Part shown: positions 41,352 to 50,096 of the stretch, piece after piece
How the letters are laid out: every line of letters starts with the position of its first letter
How positions within the stretch are numbered: position 1 is the stretch's first letter
NCBI GenBank assembly: GCA_945877365.1
Contig: CAMCRV010000013.1
Location: 1-59,227 of the forward strand
DNA from: an uncultured Clostridia bacterium
GTDB lineage: Bacteria > Bacillota > Clostridia > Oscillospirales > Oscillospiraceae
Direction of reading: 5' to 3'
DNA: 59,227 nucleotides
Translations under genes and position numbers: made by a program
The notes under the pieces: generated by a model
What the model saw: only the letters and a program-made list of their open reading frames with translations
The model's database searches: none
Told to the model about the DNA's origin: nothing

Positions 41352-42023
41352 ATGGAAAATGGGAAAAAGCAGGTTCCTCTGGTTGAGAGCCGCCTTCGGC
41401 ACAACATACTGGAAATGCCCAAGGAGATCCGCAAGGCCAGCGGCATTGTCATCTACGGGCGTCGGATCAAAAGTCTGGTCTTTACCACCGATCTGGCCGT
41501 CATCAAAAACTGTGATGCGGACGCAGTATTCGCCGTCTATCCCTTTACACCCCAGCAGTCCATCAGCGATGCCATCATCAAAGCATCCTATATTCCCGTT
41601 TTTTGCGGCGTAGGGGGCGGCACAACCCAAGGCCTGAGAACCGTTTCTCTGGCAAAGGACACGGAAAGTCAGGGAGCCATGGGTGTCGTCCTCAACGCAC
41701 CCATCAACAATATGAATCTGCTGGCAGTGGCACGGTCCGTGGATATTCCCGTGGTCATCACCGTCGTAGATGAAAAGACGGATATCGCCGCCCGGCTGGA
41801 GGCTGGGGCTTCCATCTTAAATGTTGCCGCAGCCGGAAAAACACCGGAGCTGGTTCGCTCTATCCGGGCACAGTTTCCGGATGTGCCCATCATCGCCACC
41901 GGCGGAAACCGTCCGGAAACCATCACTGCCACCATTGAGGCCGGTGCCAACGCCATCACCTACACCCCGCCCTCCCCTCAGGAGCTGTTCAAAACCATGA
42001 TGGCAAAATACCGGGAGGACTAA
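41352..42023 (+). CDS. TIM-barrel (beta/alpha barrel) protein of unknown activity
   Basis: A 223-residue protein with barrel-like strands ending in GIVIYGRRI, VFCGVGGGTTQG, MGVVLNAPI, PVVITVVDE, ILNVAAAG, PIIATGGNRPETI and AITYTPPS. The IIATGGN and ANAIT turns look like the phosphate-binding site of ThiG/KDPG-aldolase-type barrels. No catalytic set can be assigned. AAGGAGG precedes the ATG. It sits between the regulator and the glycine reductase operon in convergent orientation. Confidence 0.7.
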   Translation: MENGKKQVPLVESRLRHNILEMPKEIRKASGIVIYGRRIKSLVFTTDLAVIKNCDADAVFAVYPFTPQQSISDAIIKASYIPVFCGVGGGTTQGLRTVSLAKDTESQGAMGVVLNAPINNMNLLAVARSVDIPVVITVVDEKTDIAARLEAGASILNVAAAGKTPELVRSIRAQFPDVPIIATGGNRPETITATIEAGANAITYTPPSPQELFKTMMAKYRED

Positions 42024-42043
42024 CCCCCTTAAAAAACGCAAAA

Positions 42044-42292
42044 AGGCCGCAGCTTTCGCTGCGGCCTGAATTTGTCGAAAAAGTCTCCAGAGTTTGCCGC
42101 TAAGCGGCAAAGAAATAAAATCATTTTCTGTCAGGGCGTGTACCTGACAGAAAATTCCTCTCAGGCTGCCAGTGTGGATTTTGTTTTACAACAGAAAACA
42201 AAATCTGCGCGCAGCAGACTGCAAATACCTGTCGGAAAGCCCCAAAGGGGATTTTCGACAGACTGAGGCCGCAGCTTTCGCTGCGGCCCCTT
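42044..42292 (+). repeat. four-hairpin element B nested in a duplicated terminator
   Basis: The local terminator hairpin (stem GGCCGCAGC/GCTGCGGCC) is present as exact copies at 42044-42066 and 42266-42288; only the right one has a T-run (CCTTTTTG). Between lie hairpins TTTGCCGC/GCGGCAAA, TTTTCTGTCAGG/CCTGACAGAAAA, GATTTTGTTTT/AAAACAAAATC and CTGTCGGAAA/TTTTCGACAG. The core (CTCAGGCTGC, AGTGTGGA, TCTGCGCGCAGCAGACTGC, AAGCCC, AAAGGGG) matches element A at 17360-17624. It lies between convergent genes, as does A. Confidence 0.8.
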
Positions 42293-42299
42293 TTTGATT

Positions 42300-42593
42300 T
42301 TAAGCAAGTTCTACCTTGGAGGCTGTCTCAGGCAGGAAATAGTTTTCCAAGTCATAGACATTGTAGCCACTGAACTCCTTACGGATGCGGCCTTCAATAC
42401 CATAGGTACGGATGAAACGGCGGCCGTCAACACAGCACCAGTTTTCCATATCCCAGTGGATGAAGCCGTGCTCATCGGTCTTGACCTCGTCAAAGTACAG
42501 GTTCACCTGACGGTTATGGTACTGAACCAGGTCAATCAGACGATACTTTTCCTCATCGTAAGTGAAGTTCTTAATCTTATCGTATACCTGCAT
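42300..42593 (-). CDS. small protein at the end of the glycine reductase operon
   Basis: A 97-residue soluble protein beginning MQVYDKIKNFTYDEEKYRLI, with an aromatic- and acid-rich middle (FIHWDMENWCCVDGRR) and a C-terminal YDLENYFLP. I do not recognise it. It follows grdD by 24 bp and ends at the terminator of the operon. The ATG at 42593 is chosen over a GTG at 42599 because of AAGGTGGAG spacing. Codon use matches the highly expressed grd genes, so it is probably real. Confidence 0.7.
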   Translation of the reverse strand: MQVYDKIKNFTYDEEKYRLIDLVQYHNRQVNLYFDEVKTDEHGFIHWDMENWCCVDGRRFIRTYGIEGRIRKEFSGYNVYDLENYFLPETASKVELA

Positions 42594-42617
42594 GTCCACT
42601 CCACCTTCTTCTTGGGA

Positions 42618-43769
42618 TTAGCCGATATAGCCGGCTGCCTTCAGCAGCTCTCTGGACTTGTCCAGATTTGCATTGCTCATCATCACGATGGGACCGGTGC
42701 AGCCCATGCCGGATTCGGCATAGATGCCGGCCTTCCACAGAACCTTGACGGCATCCTCCAGGTCCATGACCTCGATGCCGGGGATGGAAGCGGTGCAGGG
42801 CTCAGCAGGGGGAGCCTTGACCTCCTCTTCAGCGGCAGCGGCAGGAGCGGCAGCAGCCTTACGCTCAGCCAGGATCTTGCTCAGGCCAGCCTTCTCGGCA
42901 GCGGCGTACTCAGCCTTGGCAACCTCGAACACCTTGCCCTTGACCAGCTGTGCAGCAAACTCCAGAGCGTTGGCGATCAGGGGAGCGCCGGAAGCACGGG
43001 AGACGATGAGAACCAGGTTCTCATAGCCCTGCCCGATGCCGGGGCCGTAGCCAAAGCCGGTGGACTCAAAGCTGCCGCCGGTGGTGAAGGAGGACAGCAT
43101 CTTGACCAGAACATTGCCGGTCAGAGAGTCCATAACCATGACATCGGGGGTGCCCATCAGCACATCGTTGCCCCGGAGAACAGCGCCGCCGTCGGCACGG
43201 GCAGAGGTAGCCCACTTGAAGTCGTAGCCGTTGTCCTTCAGCTGGTTCAGAGCCTTCTCACACTGACGGGCGCCGTCAACATTCAGGATGCCCACAGTGG
43301 GCTCAGCGATGCCGCAGGCCTTGGCAGTGATGATACCGGCAACGGTATTCTTGATCATGCCCTCAATGCGGTCAGTGGAAGAAGTACCGGTGGTGTTGGC
43401 GACGAACATCTGCTTGCCCTTGGCGGGGGTCACAACGCGGCCAACGGTGGAAACACCGATGGGGAAGGGATAGTGCATAGTGACAGCGCCGTCAACCTCA
43501 TGGTTGGCCAGCATCTCGTCCATCTTCTTGTGACCCTCATCCTCGTTAGCAACATGGACGGTGGTCACGCCGGGAGCCTCCAGAGTGCCGATGTAGTAGA
43601 CATCGACGCCACGGTCAGCAGCCATCTTTGCAGCAGCAATGGAGTTTACTTCACCATGCTCGCTGCCCATACCGGTCAGAGCGATCTTGGGACGGTGGCC
43701 GAAGGAACCGGTCTCCAGACCCTGTGCCATCTCCAGGAAGGTATTGGCAATGAATTTTTCCAGATTCAT
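42618..43769 (-). CDS. grdD: glycine/sarcosine/betaine reductase complex protein C, alpha subunit
   Basis: A 383-residue subunit of protein C, which releases acetyl phosphate from the Se-carboxymethyl group on GrdA. It has the PlsX-like core ALTGMGSEHGEVNS, TTGTSSTDRIEGMI and TGGSFESTGFGYGPGIGQGY. An Ala/Glu-rich linker (about 305-325) precedes a C-terminal extension with GCTGPIVMMS. The start at 43769 follows GGGAGG. It is read 16 bp after grdC. Confidence 0.95.
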   Translation of the reverse strand: MNLEKFIANTFLEMAQGLETGSFGHRPKIALTGMGSEHGEVNSIAAAKMAADRGVDVYYIGTLEAPGVTTVHVANEDEGHKKMDEMLANHEVDGAVTMHYPFPIGVSTVGRVVTPAKGKQMFVANTTGTSSTDRIEGMIKNTVAGIITAKACGIAEPTVGILNVDGARQCEKALNQLKDNGYDFKWATSARADGGAVLRGNDVLMGTPDVMVMDSLTGNVLVKMLSSFTTGGSFESTGFGYGPGIGQGYENLVLIVSRASGAPLIANALEFAAQLVKGKVFEVAKAEYAAAEKAGLSKILAERKAAAAPAAAAEEEVKAPPAEPCTASIPGIEVMDLEDAVKVLWKAGIYAESGMGCTGPIVMMSNANLDKSRELLKAAGYIG

Positions 43770-43785
43770 AATGGGAGTACCTCCC

Positions 43786-45324
43786 TTATTCTTCTGCAGC
43801 CAGCAGGGTTGCAGCAAACTCGCGCATTGCCTTGGCGATCATCTTCTTGACCTCGTCCTCGGAGACACCGGCAGGAGCCTCGGGGCCGGAGTTGGCCTGG
43901 ATGACAAAGGAAGCGCCGTCGAACAGGTTGGTCATACGGCCCAGGAACAGGGAGCCCTTGCCGATGATCATGGCTCTGTTCATCTCGCCAGCCTTGATCT
44001 TGTCGCACAGGTAGCCGATAGCAGGCACGCCGGAGGGGATGTGGCCCTGAGTGGGAGCCCAACCGGTCAGGCCGTACTTGTCAGCGAAGGAAGCGATGTC
44101 GGCACGGCCGATTTCACCGCGCTTAACAGCCAGAGCAGCGATCATCTTGTAGTTGGCCAGAGGCACATCACCGGCACCAGCGGGCTTGGTGATGTCGGGG
44201 TTCTGCATCTCGGGAGAGTACTTGTCGATGTCGGTGATCTTCAGACCGTTGCGATCCAGGGACTCGGTGACCAGGCTGGAGATAACAGCCTGAGGAGCGG
44301 AACCGGTGCCAACAGTGTGACGGCCGACAATGTTCAGGTTGATCTCGGGGGAAACGCCGTCGTCCTGAGTCAGAACGATACAGAAGCCGCCGATCATATC
44401 CTCCATGATGGGCAGACCCTTCTTGACATGATCCTTGCCGTTCATGCCCAGCTTAGCGGTGCAGCCGCCAGCGGTGACAACGACGGTCTTGAAGGTGCCG
44501 GCAGCAACCAGAGAAGCAGCGTCGATGAGAGCGTGAGCGGGGCCGGCGCAGAAGCCGCGAACATCGGAACCGGTGGCGTTGTTCAGGCCGGCAATCTCAG
44601 CAGCAGCCTTGGCGAAGTTGCCGCCGCCGCGCTGGTTCATGTCGCCGCAAGCCTCCTCGCAGCAGTCAACCACATACTCAACATCGTTCTTGTCAATACC
44701 GGCGTTCTTCAGAGCAGCCAGCAGAGCCAGAACGGAGGATGCCTTGGAAACCATGTTCTCGTGCATGACATGAGCGGACAGGTTCACATCGATGTCGTGA
44801 GCGCGGTTGACACAGCCAACCAGAACATTGTTGTGATACAGGCCCTCGGAGTGCTCCTCAGCAACCAGACGAGCGATCTCGGCGCCGTCGATACCCTCAA
44901 CGATCCGGTTCAGGATGGACTCGTCGATCAGGGGGTTCTGAGCCAGAACGGGCTTGTAGGTCTCAACGAAGGACTTTTCCAGCTTGACCAGGGAGAAAAC
45001 ATCAACGGCCTGCATCATCAGCAGGAACTCTTCCTGGGGCATCATCTGACCATAGGGGCCGAAACGGTCGTTGACATCGCAGGTCTTGTCGCACCAGGGC
45101 TGGGGAATAGCAGCCAGATCATCGGGAGTCTTGTTGCCGATGTAGACCTGGTTGGGCCAGTAACCCAGAACGGTGTTCCAGTCACGCAGGTGGCTGGGCA
45201 GCTCCTTCAGGTACTCGGATTCGGGATTGACGATACGCTCGGTTGTCTGGGTGGTACCGTTGTGCAGCACCATATCAGGGGTATGAGCCAGGATATAACC
45301 TGCGCCCTTGATTACGGTTTTCAT
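43786..45324 (-). CDS. grdC: glycine/sarcosine/betaine reductase complex protein C, beta subunit
   Basis: A 512-residue subunit related to ketoacyl synthase III. It has the cysteine-bearing VDCCEEACGDMNQRGGGNFAKAAAE and FCAGPAHALI, VVTAGGCTAKLGMNGKDH, and a C-terminal AMREFAATLLAAEE. With GrdD it converts Se-carboxymethyl-selenoprotein A to acetyl phosphate. A hairpin lies in the 155-bp gap to grdA. Confidence 0.96.
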   Translation of the reverse strand: MKTVIKGAGYILAHTPDMVLHNGTTQTTERIVNPESEYLKELPSHLRDWNTVLGYWPNQVYIGNKTPDDLAAIPQPWCDKTCDVNDRFGPYGQMMPQEEFLLMMQAVDVFSLVKLEKSFVETYKPVLAQNPLIDESILNRIVEGIDGAEIARLVAEEHSEGLYHNNVLVGCVNRAHDIDVNLSAHVMHENMVSKASSVLALLAALKNAGIDKNDVEYVVDCCEEACGDMNQRGGGNFAKAAAEIAGLNNATGSDVRGFCAGPAHALIDAASLVAAGTFKTVVVTAGGCTAKLGMNGKDHVKKGLPIMEDMIGGFCIVLTQDDGVSPEINLNIVGRHTVGTGSAPQAVISSLVTESLDRNGLKITDIDKYSPEMQNPDITKPAGAGDVPLANYKMIAALAVKRGEIGRADIASFADKYGLTGWAPTQGHIPSGVPAIGYLCDKIKAGEMNRAMIIGKGSLFLGRMTNLFDGASFVIQANSGPEAPAGVSEDEVKKMIAKAMREFAATLLAAEE

Positions 45325-45423
45325 GGGAAATCGTCCTCTCTGAAAAAATTTTATTGCGTTTTCAAATAAAGAAAACTGCTATTATTAACATGAGCAATCA
45401 AACTCATGCAAAATAATGAATTT

Positions 45424-45447
45424 GGGCGGCGGCTACAGCCGCCGCCC
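45424..45447 (-). terminator. intra-operon GC hairpin between grdA and grdC
   Basis: A perfect 10-bp stem GGGCGGCGGC/GCCGCCGCCC with TACA loop, then AAATTCATTATTTTG. Probably a partial terminator or an RNA-processing/stability site that lets grdA exceed grdCD. Confidence 0.6.
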
Positions 45448-45479
45448 TGCGTGCACAATATGAAAGTTACCCTATAGGA

Positions 45480-45953
45480 TTACAGGTACTTGCAGTACTC
45501 AGCACGGATAGGAGCCATTTCGTTGCAGATATCGTCGATATCCATAACCATCTCCATCATGCCGCACTGCTCGTCGTAAACAGCGGGGTCAACTTCTTCC
45601 TTGATTTCAGGCTCGCACACGTGGAAAACCGTGAGTCCCAACTGGACTCCTGTCAAGGGACCTGCGAAGGTGGGGTCACCAGCGGTAACCGTCTCAGCAG
45701 CGAGGCTGGAAGCTTCGCCTTCGGATGCACCGAGCAGAACAACAATGTTCTCTGCACCGTACTCCTCAGACAGAGCCAGAACGCGCTTCTGATTCTCCAG
45801 GTCCATTGCACCAGCGGCAGTTCACACGAAGCACTCCGTGGAGGAGAACACCACTTCGGCACCTGCGCTCTTTGCGCACTCCTCAATGGCGGGTCCGGGA
45901 ATGCCGTCACGGTCACCAATGATGATAACCTTCTTGCCAGCTAAAATTGCCAT
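45480..45953 (-). CDS. grdA: glycine reductase selenoprotein A (in-frame TGA = Sec44)
   Basis: 157 residues including selenocysteine. The protein opens [20 protein letters not shown] and reaches [20 protein letters not shown]. The TGA is at 45822-45824 and lies at the known Sec place of GrdA (CFVUT). The frame continues in full family agreement to the end, CKYL. It carries the carboxymethyl group between protein B and protein C through its selenol. AGGAGG precedes the ATG at 45953. A standard gene caller would keep only the last 108 codons. Sec insertion is supported by selA, selB and tRNA-Sec nearby. Confidence 0.97.
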
Positions 45954-46058
45954 GTCTCATTTTCCTCCTTCCTTCAATAGTTATAGAAAGCTCAAAGAGC
46001 TTGCTACCATTCAGAGTTGCCTAAAACCCAGGCAGAGGTATGCTTGCCCATCAAATGA

Positions 46059-46376
46059 TTAGGCATGCTTCTGGATCATTTCCTCCACGGCCTCGGGGGT
46101 GGCTTCTTCCTTAACGCGGGAATCGATCATCACGCCGTTCTCGTAGACAGCGATGACGGGCAGGCCCAGGATCTTCTGGCCGATAGCCAGACGGCGAGCC
46201 TTGGTGGTGTTCAGTGCGCAGAACTTCAGAGTGGTGTACTTGTCAGCAAAGGCATGAACATGGGGCATCAGAGCAGCGCAGGGAACGCAGCCATCACCAT
46301 AGAAATCCACAACGACCTTGCCGGGGGCCTGCAGAACTTCGGCCTCAAAGGTATTCTTATCGACTTCGAGAATCAT
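46059..46376 (-). CDS. trxA: glycine-reductase-type thioredoxin (active site GCVPC)
   Basis: A 105-residue thioredoxin fold. The usual WCGPC is replaced by GDGCVPC (about 28-34), as known for thioredoxins of glycine-reducing Clostridia. The cis-Pro loop is LGLPVIAVY. It reduces the selenide-sulfide of GrdA after each cycle. It lies in the grd operon between trxB and grdA. Confidence 0.95.
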   Translation of the reverse strand: MILEVDKNTFEAEVLQAPGKVVVDFYGDGCVPCAALMPHVHAFADKYTTLKFCALNTTKARRLAIGQKILGLPVIAVYENGVMIDSRVKEEATPEAVEEMIQKHA

Positions 46377-46420
46377 GTTAATCAGTCTCCTTAGTATTAT
46401 TTTATCAACTTAAGACGGAA

Positions 46421-47362
46421 TTACTCCATCTCAGCCAGATACTTCTCAGCCTGCATAGCGGCAATGGCGCCGTCAGCAGCAGCGGTAACGACCTGACGCA
46501 GGCTCTTCACACGGATGTCGCCGGCAGCGAAAACGCCGGGGATATTGGTGTGCATATTGTCGTCGGTTTTGATATAGCCGTTCTCCATCTCGATCTGGCC
46601 CTCGAACAGCTTGCTGTTGGGCAGCAGACCAATGAAGCCGAACAGACCGAACAGGCCGTCATCGGGATCAGCCTTGACCACGGTGACTTCGCCAGTCTTG
46701 ACATTCTTGCAGTACATGGTGTCCAGCAGCTCCTCGCCGTCGACCTTCTCGACAACGGTATCCCACATGAAGTTCATCTTGGGGTTCTTGAAAGCCTTCT
46801 CCTGGATGGACTTGGCAGCACGCAGCTCGTTACGGCGATGAATCAGGGTGACCTTACGGGCGAACTTGGTCAGGTACATGGCCTCCTCAACAGCGGAGTC
46901 GCCGCCGCCAACCACGAAGACCTCGAAGTCCTGGAAGAAGTTGGCATCGCAGGTAGCGCAGAAGGAAATGCCCTTACCAACGAACTTGCCCTCGTTCTCG
47001 CAGCCGATGGGCCGGGGGAATGCGCCGGTGGCCAGGATGACGGCCTTAGCCTGATACTCACCCTTGTTGCCGATCAGGGTCTTGACGGGACCCTCCAGCT
47101 TGACTTCCTTGATAACATCAGAAACGCGCTCTGCGCCAAACTTGGCGACCTGAGCAGTCATACGAGCGATCAGAGAAGGACCGCTCTCCTCGCCCAGGCT
47201 CTGGCCAGGATAATTTTCAATTTCATCGGTGATGGCGATCTGACCGCCATCCTTGCCTTTCTCGATAACCAGCGTAGACAGGCAGCTGCGTCCGGCATAA
47301 AGACCAGCGGCCAGACCGGCGGGGCCGGCACCCAGGATAATGACATCGTAAATCTTGCTCAT
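46421..47362 (-). CDS. trxB: thioredoxin reductase
   Basis: A 313-residue flavoprotein with FAD motif GAGPAGLAAG, redox pair CATC (FCATCDANFF), NADPH fold VGGGDSAVEEA and C-terminal FAAGDIRVKSLRQVVTAAADG. It passes electrons to the CVPC thioredoxin. The start at 47362 follows AGGAG; the in-frame extension upstream covers a hairpin and is unlikely. Confidence 0.96.
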   Translation of the reverse strand: MSKIYDVIILGAGPAGLAAGLYAGRSCLSTLVIEKGKDGGQIAITDEIENYPGQSLGEESGPSLIARMTAQVAKFGAERVSDVIKEVKLEGPVKTLIGNKGEYQAKAVILATGAFPRPIGCENEGKFVGKGISFCATCDANFFQDFEVFVVGGGDSAVEEAMYLTKFARKVTLIHRRNELRAAKSIQEKAFKNPKMNFMWDTVVEKVDGEELLDTMYCKNVKTGEVTVVKADPDDGLFGLFGFIGLLPNSKLFEGQIEMENGYIKTDDNMHTNIPGVFAAGDIRVKSLRQVVTAAADGAIAAMQAEKYLAEME

Positions 47363-47393
47363 TGGAATCACTCCTATAATTTTTTTAACGGCC

Positions 47394-47417
47394 GCCCCAT
47401 GGCCGAAGCCATGGGGC
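47394..47417 (-). other. intra-operon hairpin between grdB and trxB
   Basis: A perfect 10-bp stem GCCCCATGGC with CGAA-type loop and no T-run. Likely RNA processing or mRNA stabilisation rather than termination. Confidence 0.5.
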
Positions 47418-47433
47418 TTCCGCAATTTAAAAA

Positions 47434-48738
47434 TTAGACATCGAACACGGTCTGCTGCTCGACAGGAATGGTGAAGGCCTCAATAGCCTTGGAAACCAGC
47501 TTGTAGCGCAGAGCGTACTCATCGGCGGGCTCCAGAGTAGGATTGCCCAGAGGATAGGGGATTGCAATAGTGGGGATGATTCTGTTAGCACCAACAGTCA
47601 GAGAGATAGGAGTGATGGTGCACATATGAACGACGGGGATACCCACGCGCTCAACTTCCTTAACCATCGTTGCGCCGCAACGAGTGCAGGTGCCTCATGT
47701 AGAGGTCATGATAACGGCCTGAACACCGTCCTTCAGCAGCTTCTGAGCGTACTCTTCAGCGAACTTCTTGGAGGATGCAACAGCGGTACCGTTACCAACG
47801 GTGGTGTAGAACTTGTTGTGCAGCTTGCCGATCTTGCCTTCCTTCTCCATCTGACGCAGAACATCGACGGGCAGGACGCGGTTGGGGTCAGCATTGGCAT
47901 AGACGGGGTCGTAGCCGCCGTGAGCGGTCTGCCAGCCTTCAGCGGTCAGGGCGTCCCAGCCGGTGATGTCGTACTCACCGTAGTGAGAAGCGGAGGAGGA
48001 CTCGATGTGGTCGGGGTTGCCCTTGGGGACAATACCGCCGGAAGTGCACAGAGCCACAACAGCCTTGCTCATGTCGGGGATAGCCTTGCCGGGCTCGACA
48101 CGGTCAAAGTTGGGCATGGGGAACTCGGTGACGAAAGCCTCGTCCTTGATCTTGGCGATCAGCATCTTGACAGCACGCTTTGCACCGCGCTCCTTCTCGA
48201 AGAAGTTAACGCGGACGCCGTTGGGCATATAGCCGTCGACGCAGGAAGCAGCCAGGGGCTCGCCCTTAGCCAGCTTCAGGCCCAGCTTAGCCATAGCGGG
48301 GGCAGCCTTACGCATGCCGGCAGCGCTGTTGGCGGTGGCAACCATCAGAACCTTGTCCTTCAGGTCAGCGCCGGGGTTCTCAACATACATACCGGTCAGG
48401 ACAGGGATGCCCAGCTCGGTCTTGACAGCCAGAGCCACATTGGCGCAGGCGTAGCCGTAACGGCCAGCGTTGAAAGCAGGGCCAGCGATGAACAGATCGG
48501 GCTTGGCTTCCTTAACCCAGGCCAGAACCTGCTCCTTGGCTTCCTTCTCATGCTCAGCAAAGTAGGAGTCGCCGCAGACGATGGTCTTAACGACCTCTGC
48601 CTCGCCCTTCCACTGCTGATTGAAAGCCATACCAGGGCCGACAGCACCCTCGCGCAGCTCGGGAGCGACGTGAGCCATCTCTTCGCCGCCGATGTTGGCG
48701 AAGAACTGGTTAATATAGTGTACTACACGAAAACTCAT
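47434..48738 (-). CDS. grdB: glycine reductase complex selenoprotein B, gamma subunit (TGA = Sec348)
   Basis: 434 residues including selenocysteine. The TGA at 47695-47697 (codon 348) lies in VIMTST-Sec-GTCTRCGATM, the family's UxxC redox motif, and the rest continues in frame to EQQTVFDV. The N-terminal part begins MSFRVVHYINQFFANIGG. It binds glycine as a Schiff base together with GrdE and hands the carboxymethyl group to GrdA. AAGGAGA precedes the ATG. An ordinary caller splits the gene in two. Confidence 0.97.
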
Positions 48739-48765
48739 TTTGTCAATCTTCTCCTTTCGCTGAGA

Positions 48766-50058
48766 TTATCTTGCGGACAGGCGGTTGAAGCCCATCTCAT
48801 TGGTAGCGCCGGTGATGATCTGCAGCTCAGCGTCGATGGAGCCATCGGGCTGCAGGGAGCCAGCGTGGCCACCAGCAATGATATCAACATAGTCCAGAGT
48901 GCCGATGACCTTGTCCATGGGAGGCAGATTGATCACCATGTTGGCGTTACCGCCGGTGACAACTGCAGTAGCCAGGGGGCTGACATCAGCCAGAGACTGG
49001 GACTTGCCGTCCTGACCGGCGTACTCGTCGGTGATCAGAACAGTCTTGATGCCCTGCTTCTCGTTCTTGACGCAGTTCATGATCAGGTCAGCGTCGGGGT
49101 TGCCGAAGCCTTCCTCGGAGACGATAACTGCATCCAGATCCAGCAGCTTGGCCAGCTTAGCGGCCCAGTCGGAGCTGCGCTGCTTATCTGCCAGGTAGAC
49201 ATTCTCGTTGGTGATGATGTTGCAGACATAGTTGATGGACTTGCCATGCTCCTCGAACAGCTCAGCAACAACGGGGTTGTTCAGGTGATGGTAGGTGGTG
49301 TTCTTGTCGCAGGCAGACACACAGTTACCGGACAGGATAGCGCCGTCCATGGTCTCGGTGGGGTTCAGCAGGGTAGCGACAATCTTCTTGGCATCGACGC
49401 CGTAGACATAGGTGTCGTGCAGCAGGCCCTGGGTCTGCAGCATGTGCAGGTAGCCGACGCGGGGCAGGCCGGGCAGCTTCTCCAGGCCTTCCTTGATGCC
49501 GTAGGTCTCGAAGGTCTTAACCTCATCGGGGGTCACATTGCGGCCCAGCTCACCCAGGAAGGTGGCAGCACGCAGGCCGGCGAAACGGACAGCGCGCTCG
49601 TAGTCATGCTGCTTGGTGCCCTCGACAGGCTCAACGATCATGACCACATTCAGGGTCTTGGAGAACGGGGTGTAGTCAGCGCCAGGGCCGGTCATATCGA
49701 TGATGCCTTCCTGGAAGCCGACGATCTTACCGGCGGTAACAACGGCGCAGCCTCTCAGAACATGGGTGCGGCCGGAACCGACGGTGTCAACCTTGGAGAT
49801 GACGCCGGGGAACACGCCGCCGGGGCCCTCAACCTTAACACGGGGCTCGATAACATCCTTAACAGGGGTGATACGCACGGACTCGCCGGGCTTTGCAATA
49901 TCGAAGTTGATGGACTTCAGATACTGGCGTACGTCGTCGTTCTCATAAACGAACTCCTTAACCTGATCGGGGTTGACGTACAGAATGCCGTCTTTCACGG
50001 CACATTCGTTTGAAAATTGGACATCCTTGATCTCAATAAAACCAAGCTCTAATTTCAA
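48766..50058 (-). CDS. grdE: glycine reductase complex component B, alpha/beta proprotein
   Basis: A 430-residue proprotein. The conserved ILSGNCVSACDKN segment (about 240) holds the Asn-Cys bond at which GrdE is cleaved to give the pyruvoyl group that binds the amino group of glycine. The start is TTG (50058) with a very strong AAGGAGGAGG; the protein begins MKLELGFIEIKDVQF. The extracted glycine reductase type (GrdE rather than sarcosine GrdG or betaine GrdI) is inferred from the glycine riboswitch and synteny. Confidence 0.93.
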   Translation of the reverse strand: MKLELGFIEIKDVQFSNECAVKDGILYVNPDQVKEFVYENDDVRQYLKSINFDIAKPGESVRITPVKDVIEPRVKVEGPGGVFPGVISKVDTVGSGRTHVLRGCAVVTAGKIVGFQEGIIDMTGPGADYTPFSKTLNVVMIVEPVEGTKQHDYERAVRFAGLRAATFLGELGRNVTPDEVKTFETYGIKEGLEKLPGLPRVGYLHMLQTQGLLHDTYVYGVDAKKIVATLLNPTETMDGAILSGNCVSACDKNTTYHHLNNPVVAELFEEHGKSINYVCNIITNENVYLADKQRSSDWAAKLAKLLDLDAVIVSEEGFGNPDADLIMNCVKNEKQGIKTVLITDEYAGQDGKSQSLADVSPLATAVVTGGNANMVINLPPMDKVIGTLDYVDIIAGGHAGSLQPDGSIDAELQIITGATNEMGFNRLSAR

Positions 50059-50096
50059 AGCGAACTCCTCCTCCTTTTGAATGAATTTTGGGTTTT

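Noticed and set aside
45822-45824. Nonsense mutation or late start in grdA
   Set aside because: The start 43 codons upstream has a strong ribosome binding site, and the N-terminal sequence is that of GrdA. TGA is the Sec codon.
47695-47697. Nonsense mutation making grdB a pseudogene
   Set aside because: The TGA is at the conserved selenocysteine position, and the frame after it is fully conserved. Sec decoding genes are nearby.
47626-50013. A very long plus-strand open frame (795 codons) opposite grdB and grdE
   Set aside because: It is the antisense of two certain genes and has a Gly/Val/Leu/His-rich composition with no domain. Strong codon bias of the grd genes keeps the opposite frame open.
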